From contig JBITNC010000001.1 in assembly GCA_050084985.1 (NCBI GenBank), positions 64,666,001 through 64,730,000 of the forward strand: 64,000 nt of DNA. The letters run 5' to 3'. Of the stretch, positions 50,101 through 62,100 are shown piece after piece (position 1 is the first letter of the stretch; every line of letters starts with the position of its first letter). A program made the position numbers and the translations under genes. Source of the stretch: Nageia nagi (Eukaryota > Pinophyta). Under the pieces are notes generated by a model. The model did not search any database. It worked only from the letters and a program-made list of their open reading frames with translations, and was not told the DNA's origin.

Positions 50101-53100
50101 AGAGCAATAAATGTAATTCTTTGTTTCTAGCATAATTTCCTTTAAAGTTTTAAACAGTAAAACTCCATAATTTAAGAACTAATTTTTCAGCAATCAGTTC
50201 ATATAATTGTTCCTTCTAATGACATTTTCATAAGTTTTGGAACATAGTTTTTTTTTTCTTTTAAATTTTTGTTAGAATTTCTGCCATGAATACACTTGGC
50301 TGCTAGTTCAGATTGATTTAGGATGCTAATTTGCCCTTTACTAGTCAGAAGTCCATTTAATTCCTACATGCCTTCTTTGCGGTTATATCATGTTACTCAA
50401 CATATCTTGTATATTATTTGAACTTTGTTGCGTTTCCTTTTTAAATTTTCAGGGTTAAAACCCAACTGGCCTCTAAGTTTTGTATTCAGGCATTTTCTTT
50501 TTGATTCCATAGACCTACATTGGTCATTCATGGACATTAATAAAATTTCTTTCTCTTTTTTTTTCTAGCATAAGTAAAGTTCCTCTGTCTGGAATGGGAG
50601 TCCATCCAGGCTTAGTTTGGCCTCTTGTTGATGAATACAGACCATTATCTGTTGATATTCCCTCTGCTTTCTTGCTCTTAAACCTAAAGTTTCTGTCATC
50701 CCATTCCTTGCTATATCTTCTGTATTGATAACAATATTTTAATTTGACCTTAGCCCGATCTGCTTGTGATGGTTGGTGGTGTCTTTGAAACTGATATAGG
50801 TGGGATACTGACAAAGAAGTTGTAAGCTGTATATCCAAGGAATTTCCAGGAGTTATTCTGATTCAGCCTGACGTTAGCATGCGAATAGATGATATATTTT
50901 TAATCAAGTGTCATGTTGAATTTGTGCTGTGTAGTTTAAAGTTCTGTCATCCATGGCCTGAATTCGAGAACACTTGGATAATTATAGTTTTTAGAATGAA
51001 CAATGAAATAATTTTGTGGCAGCAATTTTGTGAAATTGTAGTTCTTCTGCACCTGTTTATAATTCTGCTTTCTCTTTCAGAGAGCTCTCAAAATTCCATT
51101 TATAAAAGGCTCTTTAAGCTTTTGTTAGTCTCATATTAGTACTTTTGGAGGGTGTTAAAAACATATAAAGTCAGAAATCATCCAATTCTTGGCAAAATAT
51201 TATCTTAAGCAAAGTGTAATAAAAAGCACGAAAAATGTACTACTTTTGACCTCTACCATATCTTCTATTTGTGACTATCTAATCTTAGGTTAATTTATAT
51301 ATTTTTAATTGTTTATTGTAATGTTTATGACTTGGATCTTTTATTTTGTTTGTGGAAGTCCATTGTACTTTGCAGAGTGCTTTGTAATTCTTAAAATTCC
51401 TATGCTCTAGTCCCGTCTGAGGACTCCAAAAATGAAAATTCATTTATTTACCCAAGCATGCAGTCATAGGAAAGTATTATTAATTTGATTTTTGGCAGAT
51501 GGACTTATGCAGATCCTTCTTGGGCTCGTATAGCTGCACTTGTTCCTGTAGTGAAGGCTTGTGCAGCATCAGGTGATGAAATTGCAAAAAATGTTCTGTT
51601 AAACGCCATTCAGGAGCTTGCTGAAAGTGTTAAGGCTGTTGTGCAGAGACTGACTTTGTGCGGAAAGGTTAGAACTCTTTCTGTAATCTTATGAAAAGAT
51701 CATTGCTTTCAGATGGAAATTGATTTTGAAAGTACCTGACTATATTTGTCAGCTTCAGGGATGTTGAAATAGAATTTCAATAAAATCATATAAACAGACA
51801 TCCTTCAATCTAGACAAGAACCAAGCACATTGAAGATCTTGTAACTTTGGTATGAGATTTTGAATAGGCTAACAAAAGTTTGATAGCGGAGAAAAATAGT
51901 CAATGCGAAAATTATATATAGGTTTTTCTATTATCTGAGAATGAAATATCCCAATTATTACTCAAGATTTTTGGGCATAAAAACTAGATCTGTTACATGC
52001 TATCTTTGACTTTAAACTCCAACTGTAACAGCACTTTTATTACTTAATAATGATGACAGAATTCTGATCTTATAACAGCAGTAATATAGGAATTAAATCG
52101 CATGAAAGAGACTATAGAATCATTCATTCAAGAGTTGATAACAAGAACAATGAGTATATGAGATCAAATCTTCAATACGCAAGTAATAAGACTGTTATTT
52201 CTGTAACAATTCTGTAACATTCCTGTAGCAATATTTAGGGCATCCAAAATATGAGAGTCTCCTCACGAATTCTTCAAAATGCCACTTCTAAGGCTGTTGG
52301 GCGCATCCCTAGGCCAAAGAAGGATGAGAAGGGCACATCCCTAACTCAAGAAAAGCAGATATCAGAATTTGATTGGATGATCTCTTGAAAATGAGAAATG
52401 TTTTTGCTTAAATAGCCACTAAATGTCTCCATAAAAGCCAGCCGACCAGCCTTGGAAGAGAAAACTAGATTTCCAAGTGGTTTTGCCGACTTGAACATGG
52501 ATAATGATTCCAAATACAATTCTTTACATTTTTTTTTTCTTCTTTTGATAAATGCCAAAAGTGTAAAGTACTCCTAGATCTAGAAATTGCAATGAAAATG
52601 AAATACAAAGAATTTTGGGACATTACAAATCCTCCCCTCCCAAATTGCTTGTCCTCAAGCAATTCAAGGCTGGATGCATAAGGATCTCTGACCCTTGCCA
52701 TGTAGCATCTTCAACTGGTAAGCCTTTCCATTTTATCAGGTACTCTTTGATGATTCTGTTCCTCAAGATTTTTTCCTTGGTCTCCAAGAGGGTTTCAGGT
52801 TCAAGAATCAGCTTGCCTTCTTCATCAAGTGGGGGTAACTCCGTAGATGGAACCACATGCTATCCTAAGGCCTTTTTGAGGCATGAAACATGAAAGACAT
52901 TGTGGATCTTGCTATTGCGTGGCAACTCTAACTCATATGCAACTTCTCCCACTTTGCGTATGACCTTATATGGGCCATAAAATCGTGGTCTTAGCTTCTC
53001 CTTCCCACTTTTCTTCAATGTGGACTGTCTATAGGGCTGCATTCGTAAGTAGACCATATCTCCAACTTCAAATTGGCGTTCTGTTCTTTGTTGATCAGCA

Positions 53101-56100
53101 TATTTCTTCTGCTGGTTTTGTGCAAGTTGGATGTTATCTTTTAGGGTCTTCAATATATTCTGATTTTCTTCCACAAAGTCTTTAGCTTTAGGTACCGTAC
53201 TATCATTGATCAACAAGTCAATAATGTTAGAAGCATTATATCCATACAAAGCCATAAAAGGAGACATCTTAATGAAGATGTGATATGAGGAATTGTAGCA
53301 AAACTCCCCTAAGTGCAACCATTTTATCCATGCACGTTGCTGCCCTGAAACATAGTTCCTTAGGTAACCTTCTACCCATTTGTTCACTATTTCTGTTTGT
53401 CCATCAGTTTGGGGATGATAACTTGTACTTGGGGTTAGTATTGTACCACACAATTTAAACAATTCTTGCCAAAAAACTCATGAACTTGCTGTCCCTATCA
53501 CTTACAATATTTTTAGGTATGCCATGGAGTCTAAAGATTTCTTTGAAGAACAAGTCAGCCACTTGAACTGCTGTGTATGAGGTGGAAATGGCATAGAAAT
53601 GTGCAAATTTGGTCAATCTGTCCACTACCACATAGATGCAATCTTTACCTTGTACTTTGGGCAAACCAGAAATGAAGTCCATGGATATACTTTCCCATTT
53701 TTGTGTGGGAATGGGCAATGGTTGTAGCAATCCTGCTGGTAATGTATTCTCTCCCTTATTTTCTTGGCAAATAATACATTCTCTTACATGTCTAAGAACA
53801 TCATCCTTCAACCCCTTCCATGTGAATCTTTCTCGCAGCTGTCTATATGTTTTAAAGAAGCCAGGATGACCAGCCATTGGTGTGTCATGCATTGCCTCAA
53901 TTAATTTCTCTTTTAACTTTGAATTGGGCACAAGAAAAATTCTGTTTTTGTAAAAAATCAGTCCCTTTCTAATGTTGTACCTGTCATCTTTCAAGTGGCC
54001 ATCTATGAGACATGATGCTAATTCATTCTTGGTATATTCAGCCATGATGGCAGCTTTCCAATCGTCAATAATGATGGATGTAGAGTGAAAGGAGGGTGTT
54101 CTTGAGAGTGCATCAGCTGCTGTATTCTTTTTCCCTTTTACAAATTCAATGTCAAAATCATAGGATTGAAGCTTAGTTACCCATTTTTGTTGTCTCTCAT
54201 TCAAATCTTGCTGTCCCAAAAAGTATTTAAGACTGTTATGATCAGTCCTTACTATGAACTTGCCACATACCAAGTATTGTTTAAATTTGGCTAATGCATG
54301 CATAATGGCAAGCATTTCTTTGTCATAAATACTGAAAGCCTTTTCATTGGGTTTGAGTTTTCTACTTTCAAAGCAAATTGGCTGTCCTTTTTGCATGAGA
54401 ATAGCCCCTATCCCAAAGCCTGACGCATCACAATCAATAGTGAAAGGTAAGGAAAAATCTGGAAGTGCAAGTAGTGGACAAGTGGTCATTACCTCTTTCA
54501 ATTTTGTGAAAGCCTTGTGGGCCTCCTCATTCCATGCAAATGCATCTTTTTTTGTCAATTCGGTCAATGGAGCTGCTAAGGCTGAAAACCCCTTGATGAA
54601 TCTTCTATAGTAACTGCAAAGACCCAAGAATCCTCTCAAATGGGTCAAGTTGGTTGGTGTGGGCCATTCTTGAATAGCTGCAATTTTGTGTTCATCCACT
54701 TGTACCCCTTTGTTACTGATTATGTGTCCCAAATAGAGAATTTCAGTCAACCCAAATTCACATTTGGATTCCTTAGCATAGAACTTTTCTTGCTCCAAGA
54801 TTCTTAGGACTGTTTCCAAATGCTTCAAATGGTCTTCCCAAGAATTGCTATAGACAAGGATGTCATCAAAAAATAGTAATACAAATTTTCTCAAATATTC
54901 TCTGAATATTTGGTTCATAGCTGATTGGAAAGTGGCGGGAGCATTTGTCAAACCAAAGGGCATCACCAAAAATTCGAAATGACCATAGTGGCACCTAAAG
55001 GCAGTTTTGTGAACATCCTCCTCATTGACTCTAATTTGGTGATAGCCGGATCTAAGGTCAATCTTGGAAAAATACATAGCTCCATGCAATTCATCCATGA
55101 GCTCATCCACCCTAGGAATGGGGTATCTATTCTTGATGGTTTTTTTATTAAGGGCTCTATAATCTATGCACATTCTCAATGTTCCATCTTTCTTTTTGGC
55201 CAATACAACGGATGAGGCAAATGGGCTTGTACTTGGACGAATATGGCCTAGAGCTAAGAGTTCATTTATGATCTTTTCAATTTCATCTTTATATATCTTT
55301 GGATGCCTATAGGGGTTAATCATGATGGGTTTGGATCCATGTTCAAGTTCAATGGCATGTTGGAAACCTCTATGTGGTGGCAAACCTTTGGGAACTTCTT
55401 TGAAAATTTTACTATGCTTGCTTAGTAAAGTTTGAATGCCGGAATGATGAAAAACACAATGAGTGGATGGATGAGTCATACCTTTTAATGTGAAGATTTG
55501 GACAGCCCATACGAATTCTCCTTTTTTGAGGATCTTCTCCATTCTTTTATTTGTCACCTTTTGGGTCATGTGGTCTTTGACTCCTTGCAGCACCACCTCG
55601 CGTCCTTTATTTTTGAATTTGAATTGCAATGTTTGGTGGTTGGTAGTATAATCACCCAAGGGAAACAGCCATTGTACTTCCAACACTATTTGAGGTACTC
55701 CCCCCAATGGAAACACATAAAAATCTTCTTCAATTGAATGCCCATCAAACTCGATTTTCAAGTTAGTCACATATTTGTTGCAAGGTACAAGGTTCCCATT
55801 TCCAGTAGCCACATTAAAACCAGCAAAGAGTTCTGATTTTAGTTTCTTTCTTGCCACGAATTCCTCATCTATGAAGTTATGGGTTGCCCCACCATCAATT
55901 AATGTGATCACTTTTTCCCCTAGAATTTTCCCGGGTACTTTGATGGTGTAAAATTGGTTGGCACTATTCAAGGTAGCCAAGTTTCCTGTGTTGGTGACTG
56001 TATTTGGAACAACAGTCCCTTCATTGGTGAAATCTTCCATTGTGCATTCATTACTGGGTTCATTCTCATCATCGGATGCTTCATCATCAGAAATAACTTC

Positions 56101-59100
56101 AATATAATGAATTTGCCCCTTACCTAAACAACGGTGACCAGGTACCCATGGCTTCTTGCAGCTGAAACAAAGATTCTTCCTTCTAAGTTCATTTCTTTCA
56201 TCATCCAATTTCCTTCCATGGTGTGGCGATGGTGGACCCCTAGTTGTATGTGGTGTAGGTCTTCCCATGGGCTGGTTTCTTTGGAAAGCTGATCCTCCCC
56301 TTTGGAATGTATCTCTTCTTTGAAATGGGGTTGCAATGTTAGCTCTAGGAGGTGGTAGAGTAGAAGGCCTTGATCTAGGAAAAGCAGATGATTCAAGAGC
56401 TAGTGCCCTCCTAAAAGCATCTTGCAATGTGGGTGGTTCATGAGCTTTAACCAAACCCTTTAGTGGTTCTAGTAAGCCTTCAATGAAAAGAAAAGACACC
56501 CTTCTATCAGATATATTGGTCACCATAACTGAAATCTTCTGAAATTCTTCAATATATGCTTCAACAGTTGTTGTTTGTTGTAGTGTGGCTAGCTCCCTAA
56601 AGTACTCTTCTTCATCTTTCTTTTCAAATCTATCCAAGACTCTTTGACTAAATTCATCAAAGGTAATAATTTCTTCATGTCCTTGTGTTGTGAGGCCATG
56701 ATGCCACCAATCATATGCAGCTTCTTCAAGGTAATAGTGGCAAATTGGATTGCATCTTCTTCGGCTATAGGACAAAGAGTAAAGTAGGTTTGCAACTTTT
56801 GTAACCATGCTCTAGCTGTCATATTCTTGCCATTGAACATAGGAACTTGCATCTTTTGAAAATGCTTATTATCATAATACTTGCTATTTCTACCAATCTT
56901 CTTTCCCAAAATACTTAGATAGCTCTTAAAAGAAACTGAGTCTTTAAATTCAGTAGACTTACCTTGGTAATCAGCGAAGTATATCTCCATTTCTTCAGTT
57001 GCCAAACCTTGATCAGTTCCTTGTTTTGGCACGAACATGGGTCTTGAAGGTCTAGGCAAAGAAGGATGACCATAACGAACTGATCTTTCACTCCCTTGGT
57101 CATTCGCTAGTGTCCTAACTGTTTCCTCTTGTTGTGGTTGCGTTTGGGGTTTGGAGAGCCCATCTATTTTTTTGACCAACTGAGTTAGTAGGTCTACCAT
57201 TGTCTTGAGCTCATTTGGTGGTTCTTCCATGCCTTTGATTTCTTCAACTACTTGTTTTTCGAAGTTTGGATTTGCTGTTCGCTGCGAATCCTTCTTACTT
57301 TTTCTTGTGTAGTAATGGTGCATAGACTCCCTCACAGGCTGGCAAGAGACCAGCTCTGATACCACTGAAATATCCCAATTATTACTCAAGATTTTTGGGC
57401 ATAAAAACTAGATCTGTTACATGCTATCTTTGACTTTAAACTCCAACTGTAACAGCACTTTTATTACTTAATAATGATGACAGAATTCTGATCTTATAAC
57501 AGCAGTAATATAGGAATTAAATCGCATGAAAGAGACCATAGAATCATTCATTCAAGAGTTGATAACAAGAACAATGAGTATATGAGATCAAATCTTCAAT
57601 ACGCAAGTAATAAGACTGTTATTTCTGTAACAATTCTGTAACATTCCTGTAACAATATTTAGGGCATCCAAAATATGAGTCTCCTCACGAATTCTTCAAA
57701 ATGCCACTTCTAAGGCTGTTGGGCGCATCCCTAGGCCAAAGAAGGATGAGAAGGGCACATCCCTAACTCAAGAAAAGCAGATATCAGAATTTGATTGGAT
57801 GATCTCTTGAAAATGAGAAATGTTTTTGCTTAAATAGCCACTAAATGTCTCCATAAAAGCCAGCCGACCAGCCTTGGAAGAGAAAACTAGATTTCCAAGT
57901 GGTTTTGCCGACTTGAACATGGATAATGATTCCAAATACAATTCTTTACATTTTTTTTTTTCTTCTTTTGATAAATGCCAAAAGTGTAAAGTACTCCTAG
58001 ATCTAGAAATTGCAATGAAAATGAAATACAAAGAATTTTGGGACATTACAGAGAATATCTTTTTGTTGATTTTTCCTGTTTCCTAGCGTAGCATTTATGC
58101 TCAAAAATTTAATCTAATTTAATGTTTAAGCCTTCTTGATATTAATTTTCGATGATTATGAAATCATATTTGAAATTTGTAATGCTTGTTGATTGCAGAT
58201 GGACGTGAGTCTTTTCCTCTTGTGATGGTTGGTGGTGTCCTTGAAACTGATAATGGGTGGGATCTTGGCAGAGAAGTTATCAGCTGCATATCCAAGAAAT
58301 TTCCAGGAGTTATTCCAATTCAGCCCAAGGTTAGTGTATGAATGGATGCTATATTTTTACTCAAAGTATCATGCTAAATTTATATATAATGGAGATATCA
58401 TGATCAGATGCAAATAAGGGGATTTGTCAATGCAGTCACTTTAAGAGTATCATTCATTTTCTGATGTTTTTCATGCGCATATATAGGCTGTCCATAAGAA
58501 TTTTCTATTCTTTGTCTTGCATATCTATGTATCTGACTATATTTGGAAATACTCTGATTCTATCAAGATCTGCTCATACATAATACTTTCTCCCTTCTCT
58601 ATGACACTTAGAATAACAAATACTATTTATGAGCTGGAAGATTTACCACCTTATGCTGAAGGATTCTGATGGTATTAAGTACCAGTTATAATTTTAGGTT
58701 GTTTGTTTAATGTTACAACTTACTAAGTTTTGGAAAAAGAAAACATTGGCGAACATATTGCTTGGAGAAAATAGTATTTCAATGTGATCGATTCAAAGCT
58801 TTAAATCTTTGAAAGAGTTGAACGTATTGCCTGGAAAGTGTGCAATATTACATTCTTAATAATGGAAACATATTATTTAGATAAATGACCAAAATCTATT
58901 CACTGTGAGGACAATATTAATGCAGTTATGGGAATTTTATTTTTTGCTGGGGCCCTTTCTTTAGTCACTTCTGTAATCTCATCCTAATCTTGTATGGCAT
59001 ATCTAAATGCCTACGGCTGGATTTTGAATCTGATGGTCTTTACAGCTCGGAGAGGGAACCCACTCCATCGTACAGTGTACATTTTTTAACTTGGGCCCTT

Positions 59101-62100
59101 GTGGCTGTAAGTACTCCAGCTTATGGCTAGACAACAGACAGATTGGGGAATTCAATATCATTTTGGTAACATACATTCCAAATGATAAATTCTATTAGCA
59201 TGAAAGGAAATTTAATAGGTAGATCTCATAATAACTGCTTTGGAATGTATGCTAATTACGCAGTTATTATGAGATACCAAGAAAGTCTTAATATTTAAAA
59301 CTAGCTCCATTTCACAATAAATTTTTATTGACCTTAAATTCAAATAACATGAGGTTTTGAAAGACACTGTATCAAGATTTATGAAATTGTTGGCAAGTAC
59401 AAACAGAACAAAAAGTTACAGTTTTTTTTCTGTTTCTAAGAAGTTACATAGTTGGAAAGAGTGGATTTGACCATTATTCGTTTGGCTCCATGTGCAAAAT
59501 ATTTGGCGATTCGGCAACTACGCAGCAAAAAAAAAAAAGGAAAAAAAATCTGATTTTAGATAAAGTGCAGCATAGTTTTTGCTTTAAATATGAAAAATAC
59601 ATAATATTTTTGTCATCAAAATACATAGCAAATTATTTGGACTGAAAGAAATCTGATTTTAGATTATAAAGGGAAGCATATTTTTTGCATTAGATATGAA
59701 AAATAAAGTGTTTTTGTCTTTAAAATACATAGCAAAATGTTATTACAACCACATCAATTGTTTTCCCCCTTTCCCTTCACTGCTGTTGTGGATGTTTGTG
59801 CTGTCAATGCATTGTATATCCTCCTTGAAACAACTTTCTTGTGGTTGCAAATTTTCGCTTTGATATTTTGTGAGCCATTTAGAAGAGGGATCAATCTCAT
59901 CCAAATCAATCACATAATAATCGGCTCGATTATTTGTTTATGATGGAGCTTGAGATTGTTATGCACATACACCAAGTTTTTTAGATGTTCTTGAGCCAAT
60001 TTGTTTCACCATTTGGAGTGTATGTGCTCAAACATACTCCAATTGCTCTCACATCCAGTAGAGATGCAAAGTTGGAACAAAATTTGGACTACTAGTTGTT
60101 GGAGGAGAGGCACTTTCACGCCAAAGGACTCCCACCATAAAACTGAATGAACGAAATAATTACTAAATTAAAAATCAATCATTTGTAGAAAACTTGAAAT
60201 AGAAATAAAGATAAAATAAATATTAGCTGAATTTTTTGTTGCACATGACCTAATGCAAACTATACTCAAGAGAAGATAACCATTTGCATTCTTGTAGAAT
60301 TGCGACTCTCTTTATAGTTGATCCATTTTTCCTTGTATTAGACCAAACTCTCAAGGCAAATATAAAGCCCGGTGAGAACATCATCAACCACACAAGTCTT
60401 ATCATAAAAATATTTAGGATTTAGATAATAACCTGCTGCATTAATGGGCTTATGAAGTTGATTTGACTGTCTACAATCGAATCAACTCCCAATAATGCGA
60501 TACTTATGAATGTATTTCTAATATCATGCAATGGCCTCCTTGGCCTAGTCCATGGCCTTATATAAATAATCCATTGATGATATGTTTGAAGATTCAACAA
60601 TGTGAAGAACTCTCACCAAGAGTTCAATACCTAAATATATGTAATAAATAAATATAAAAAACATTAAACAAAAATTAAAATCATGAATCACTACTAACTT
60701 GGATGAGTTCATGTAAATTCTTCCAACAATCTTAATAAAAAAATATGTTTCTAACAAGGAAGCCTTTTGTAGTAGAAAAGTGAGACTTGGACCATTCTTG
60801 GGAAGCAAATATCCTCTTTAACGTTACCCTTCTAGAATGAAGGCTTTGCAAACTAAGGAAGTTGGTGGCAAACCATGTGACACCAAGTCCAACGATCTCC
60901 CTCCCATCTATGCGGTACCTCATCAAGTAAAGAACCCAATAATGACTGTAGATGAATTTTGCTATTTTTCTACTATTGATGACCACGTGTTTGACCCAAC
61001 TTATTTTCCCTATATCCTTCAATACAAGGTCAATGCAGTGGGTTGTGCAAGGAGTCCAATTAATGGCATGAAACATCTCTTCAAGAAGTTTCCTTGTTGC
61101 CACATGTTGTTGCATTATCATTGATATTGTGGACAACAGTTTGTGGCCCAATGTCAAATACTCTCTCCTCAAGCAAGGTGAACAATGTTCTATCTAATTT
61201 TATTTTATTTAAAGCATCAATTGATTTTAGAAATACAATGCCCCTTGTGAAAGCAACCAAAAACTTGACTATTGTTGTCCTCTTCCATCTGTTCACTCAT
61301 TAGACATAATAGTGCAACCCTTCACCCATTTATTTGCTCCTTTAACAAGTATACGTGCATCCTCTACACATTGGGTAAGAAGAGGTCCTCTAAACTCATT
61401 AGATGTTGGGGATTTGAATCTCGCACCAACCGTTAAAGCATTCACAATAGCATCGTAATACGGTGAGTTGTAGCATTAAATGGAATGTTGCAAAAATACC
61501 ATAAATTATCCATCGTTTTTTTGGTCTCTACTTGCATCTCCTTATTCTAATTGATTGCGTCAAGAGATTGTTGACCACTTGGATTGCTACGAGGAACAAA
61601 AGATGACAGCAGAGTGCGCCTATGAGCTAGATTCAATGTCAAAACTCAGAAGCATGACAAACCATAGGACCAATGTTGCTATGAATGGAACTAGATACAT
61701 AAGGTGGTTTGACAAAAGTGCTACTCTTTTCTGCCCATGTCTTCTACTTTTGTTCCTTCTTCTCGAAGAAACTCTCAAGGTAGGGGTTCATCTCTTAGAC
61801 TACCTCTAGTTGCACATTGTGGCATATCTCCACATCCTTGACTGAAATGCAAGCAAGATGGTATTTAATGTGGTTGATCCCACCATGTATTACCTTGCCA
61901 CAATAATTGCATTCAAGTTACCCAACCACCTGCTTGACATGTTTTCATCTTAGAATTTATCTTCTCTATCTAAACTGAAAACTGAATAAAAAAAGAAACC
62001 CTCAAAAAAACCCTTTGGAATAAAAAATGAAGTTGTAAAAAAGGAAAACTCAGCTAAAAACTAGAACACATCACTACAAGAAGAAAAATGCAGTCCAAAG

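Larger units (their letters stand above)
51942..58050 (-). mobile_element. Young Ty3/gypsy chromovirus
   Basis: LTRs 51942-52627 and 57366-58050 are almost identical: I find two substitutions and two small length differences. The flanks are perfect GAGAA duplications (51937-51941 and 58051-58055). On the - strand the LTR starts TGTAATGTCCC, the primer-binding site TGGTATCAGAGC lies at 57353-57364 one base from the 5' LTR, and a purine tract GGGAGGGGAGGATT (52628-52641) precedes the 3' LTR. Gag, protease, RT, RNase H, integrase and a chromodomain are present in Ty3/gypsy order. The insertion fills intron 5 of NAGK, which without it would be only about 420 bases long, and runs antisense to the gene. 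Confidence 0.95.

Noticed and set aside
52465-52701. Separate 78-codon gene overlapping the chromodomain
   Set aside because: It is an alternate frame of the chromovirus 3' end running into the LTR.
58190-58230. Starting exon 6 in phase 0 (MDVSLFLL)
   Set aside because: That frame stops after nine codons and does not match the family. The adjacent frame encodes the conserved adenosine motif.
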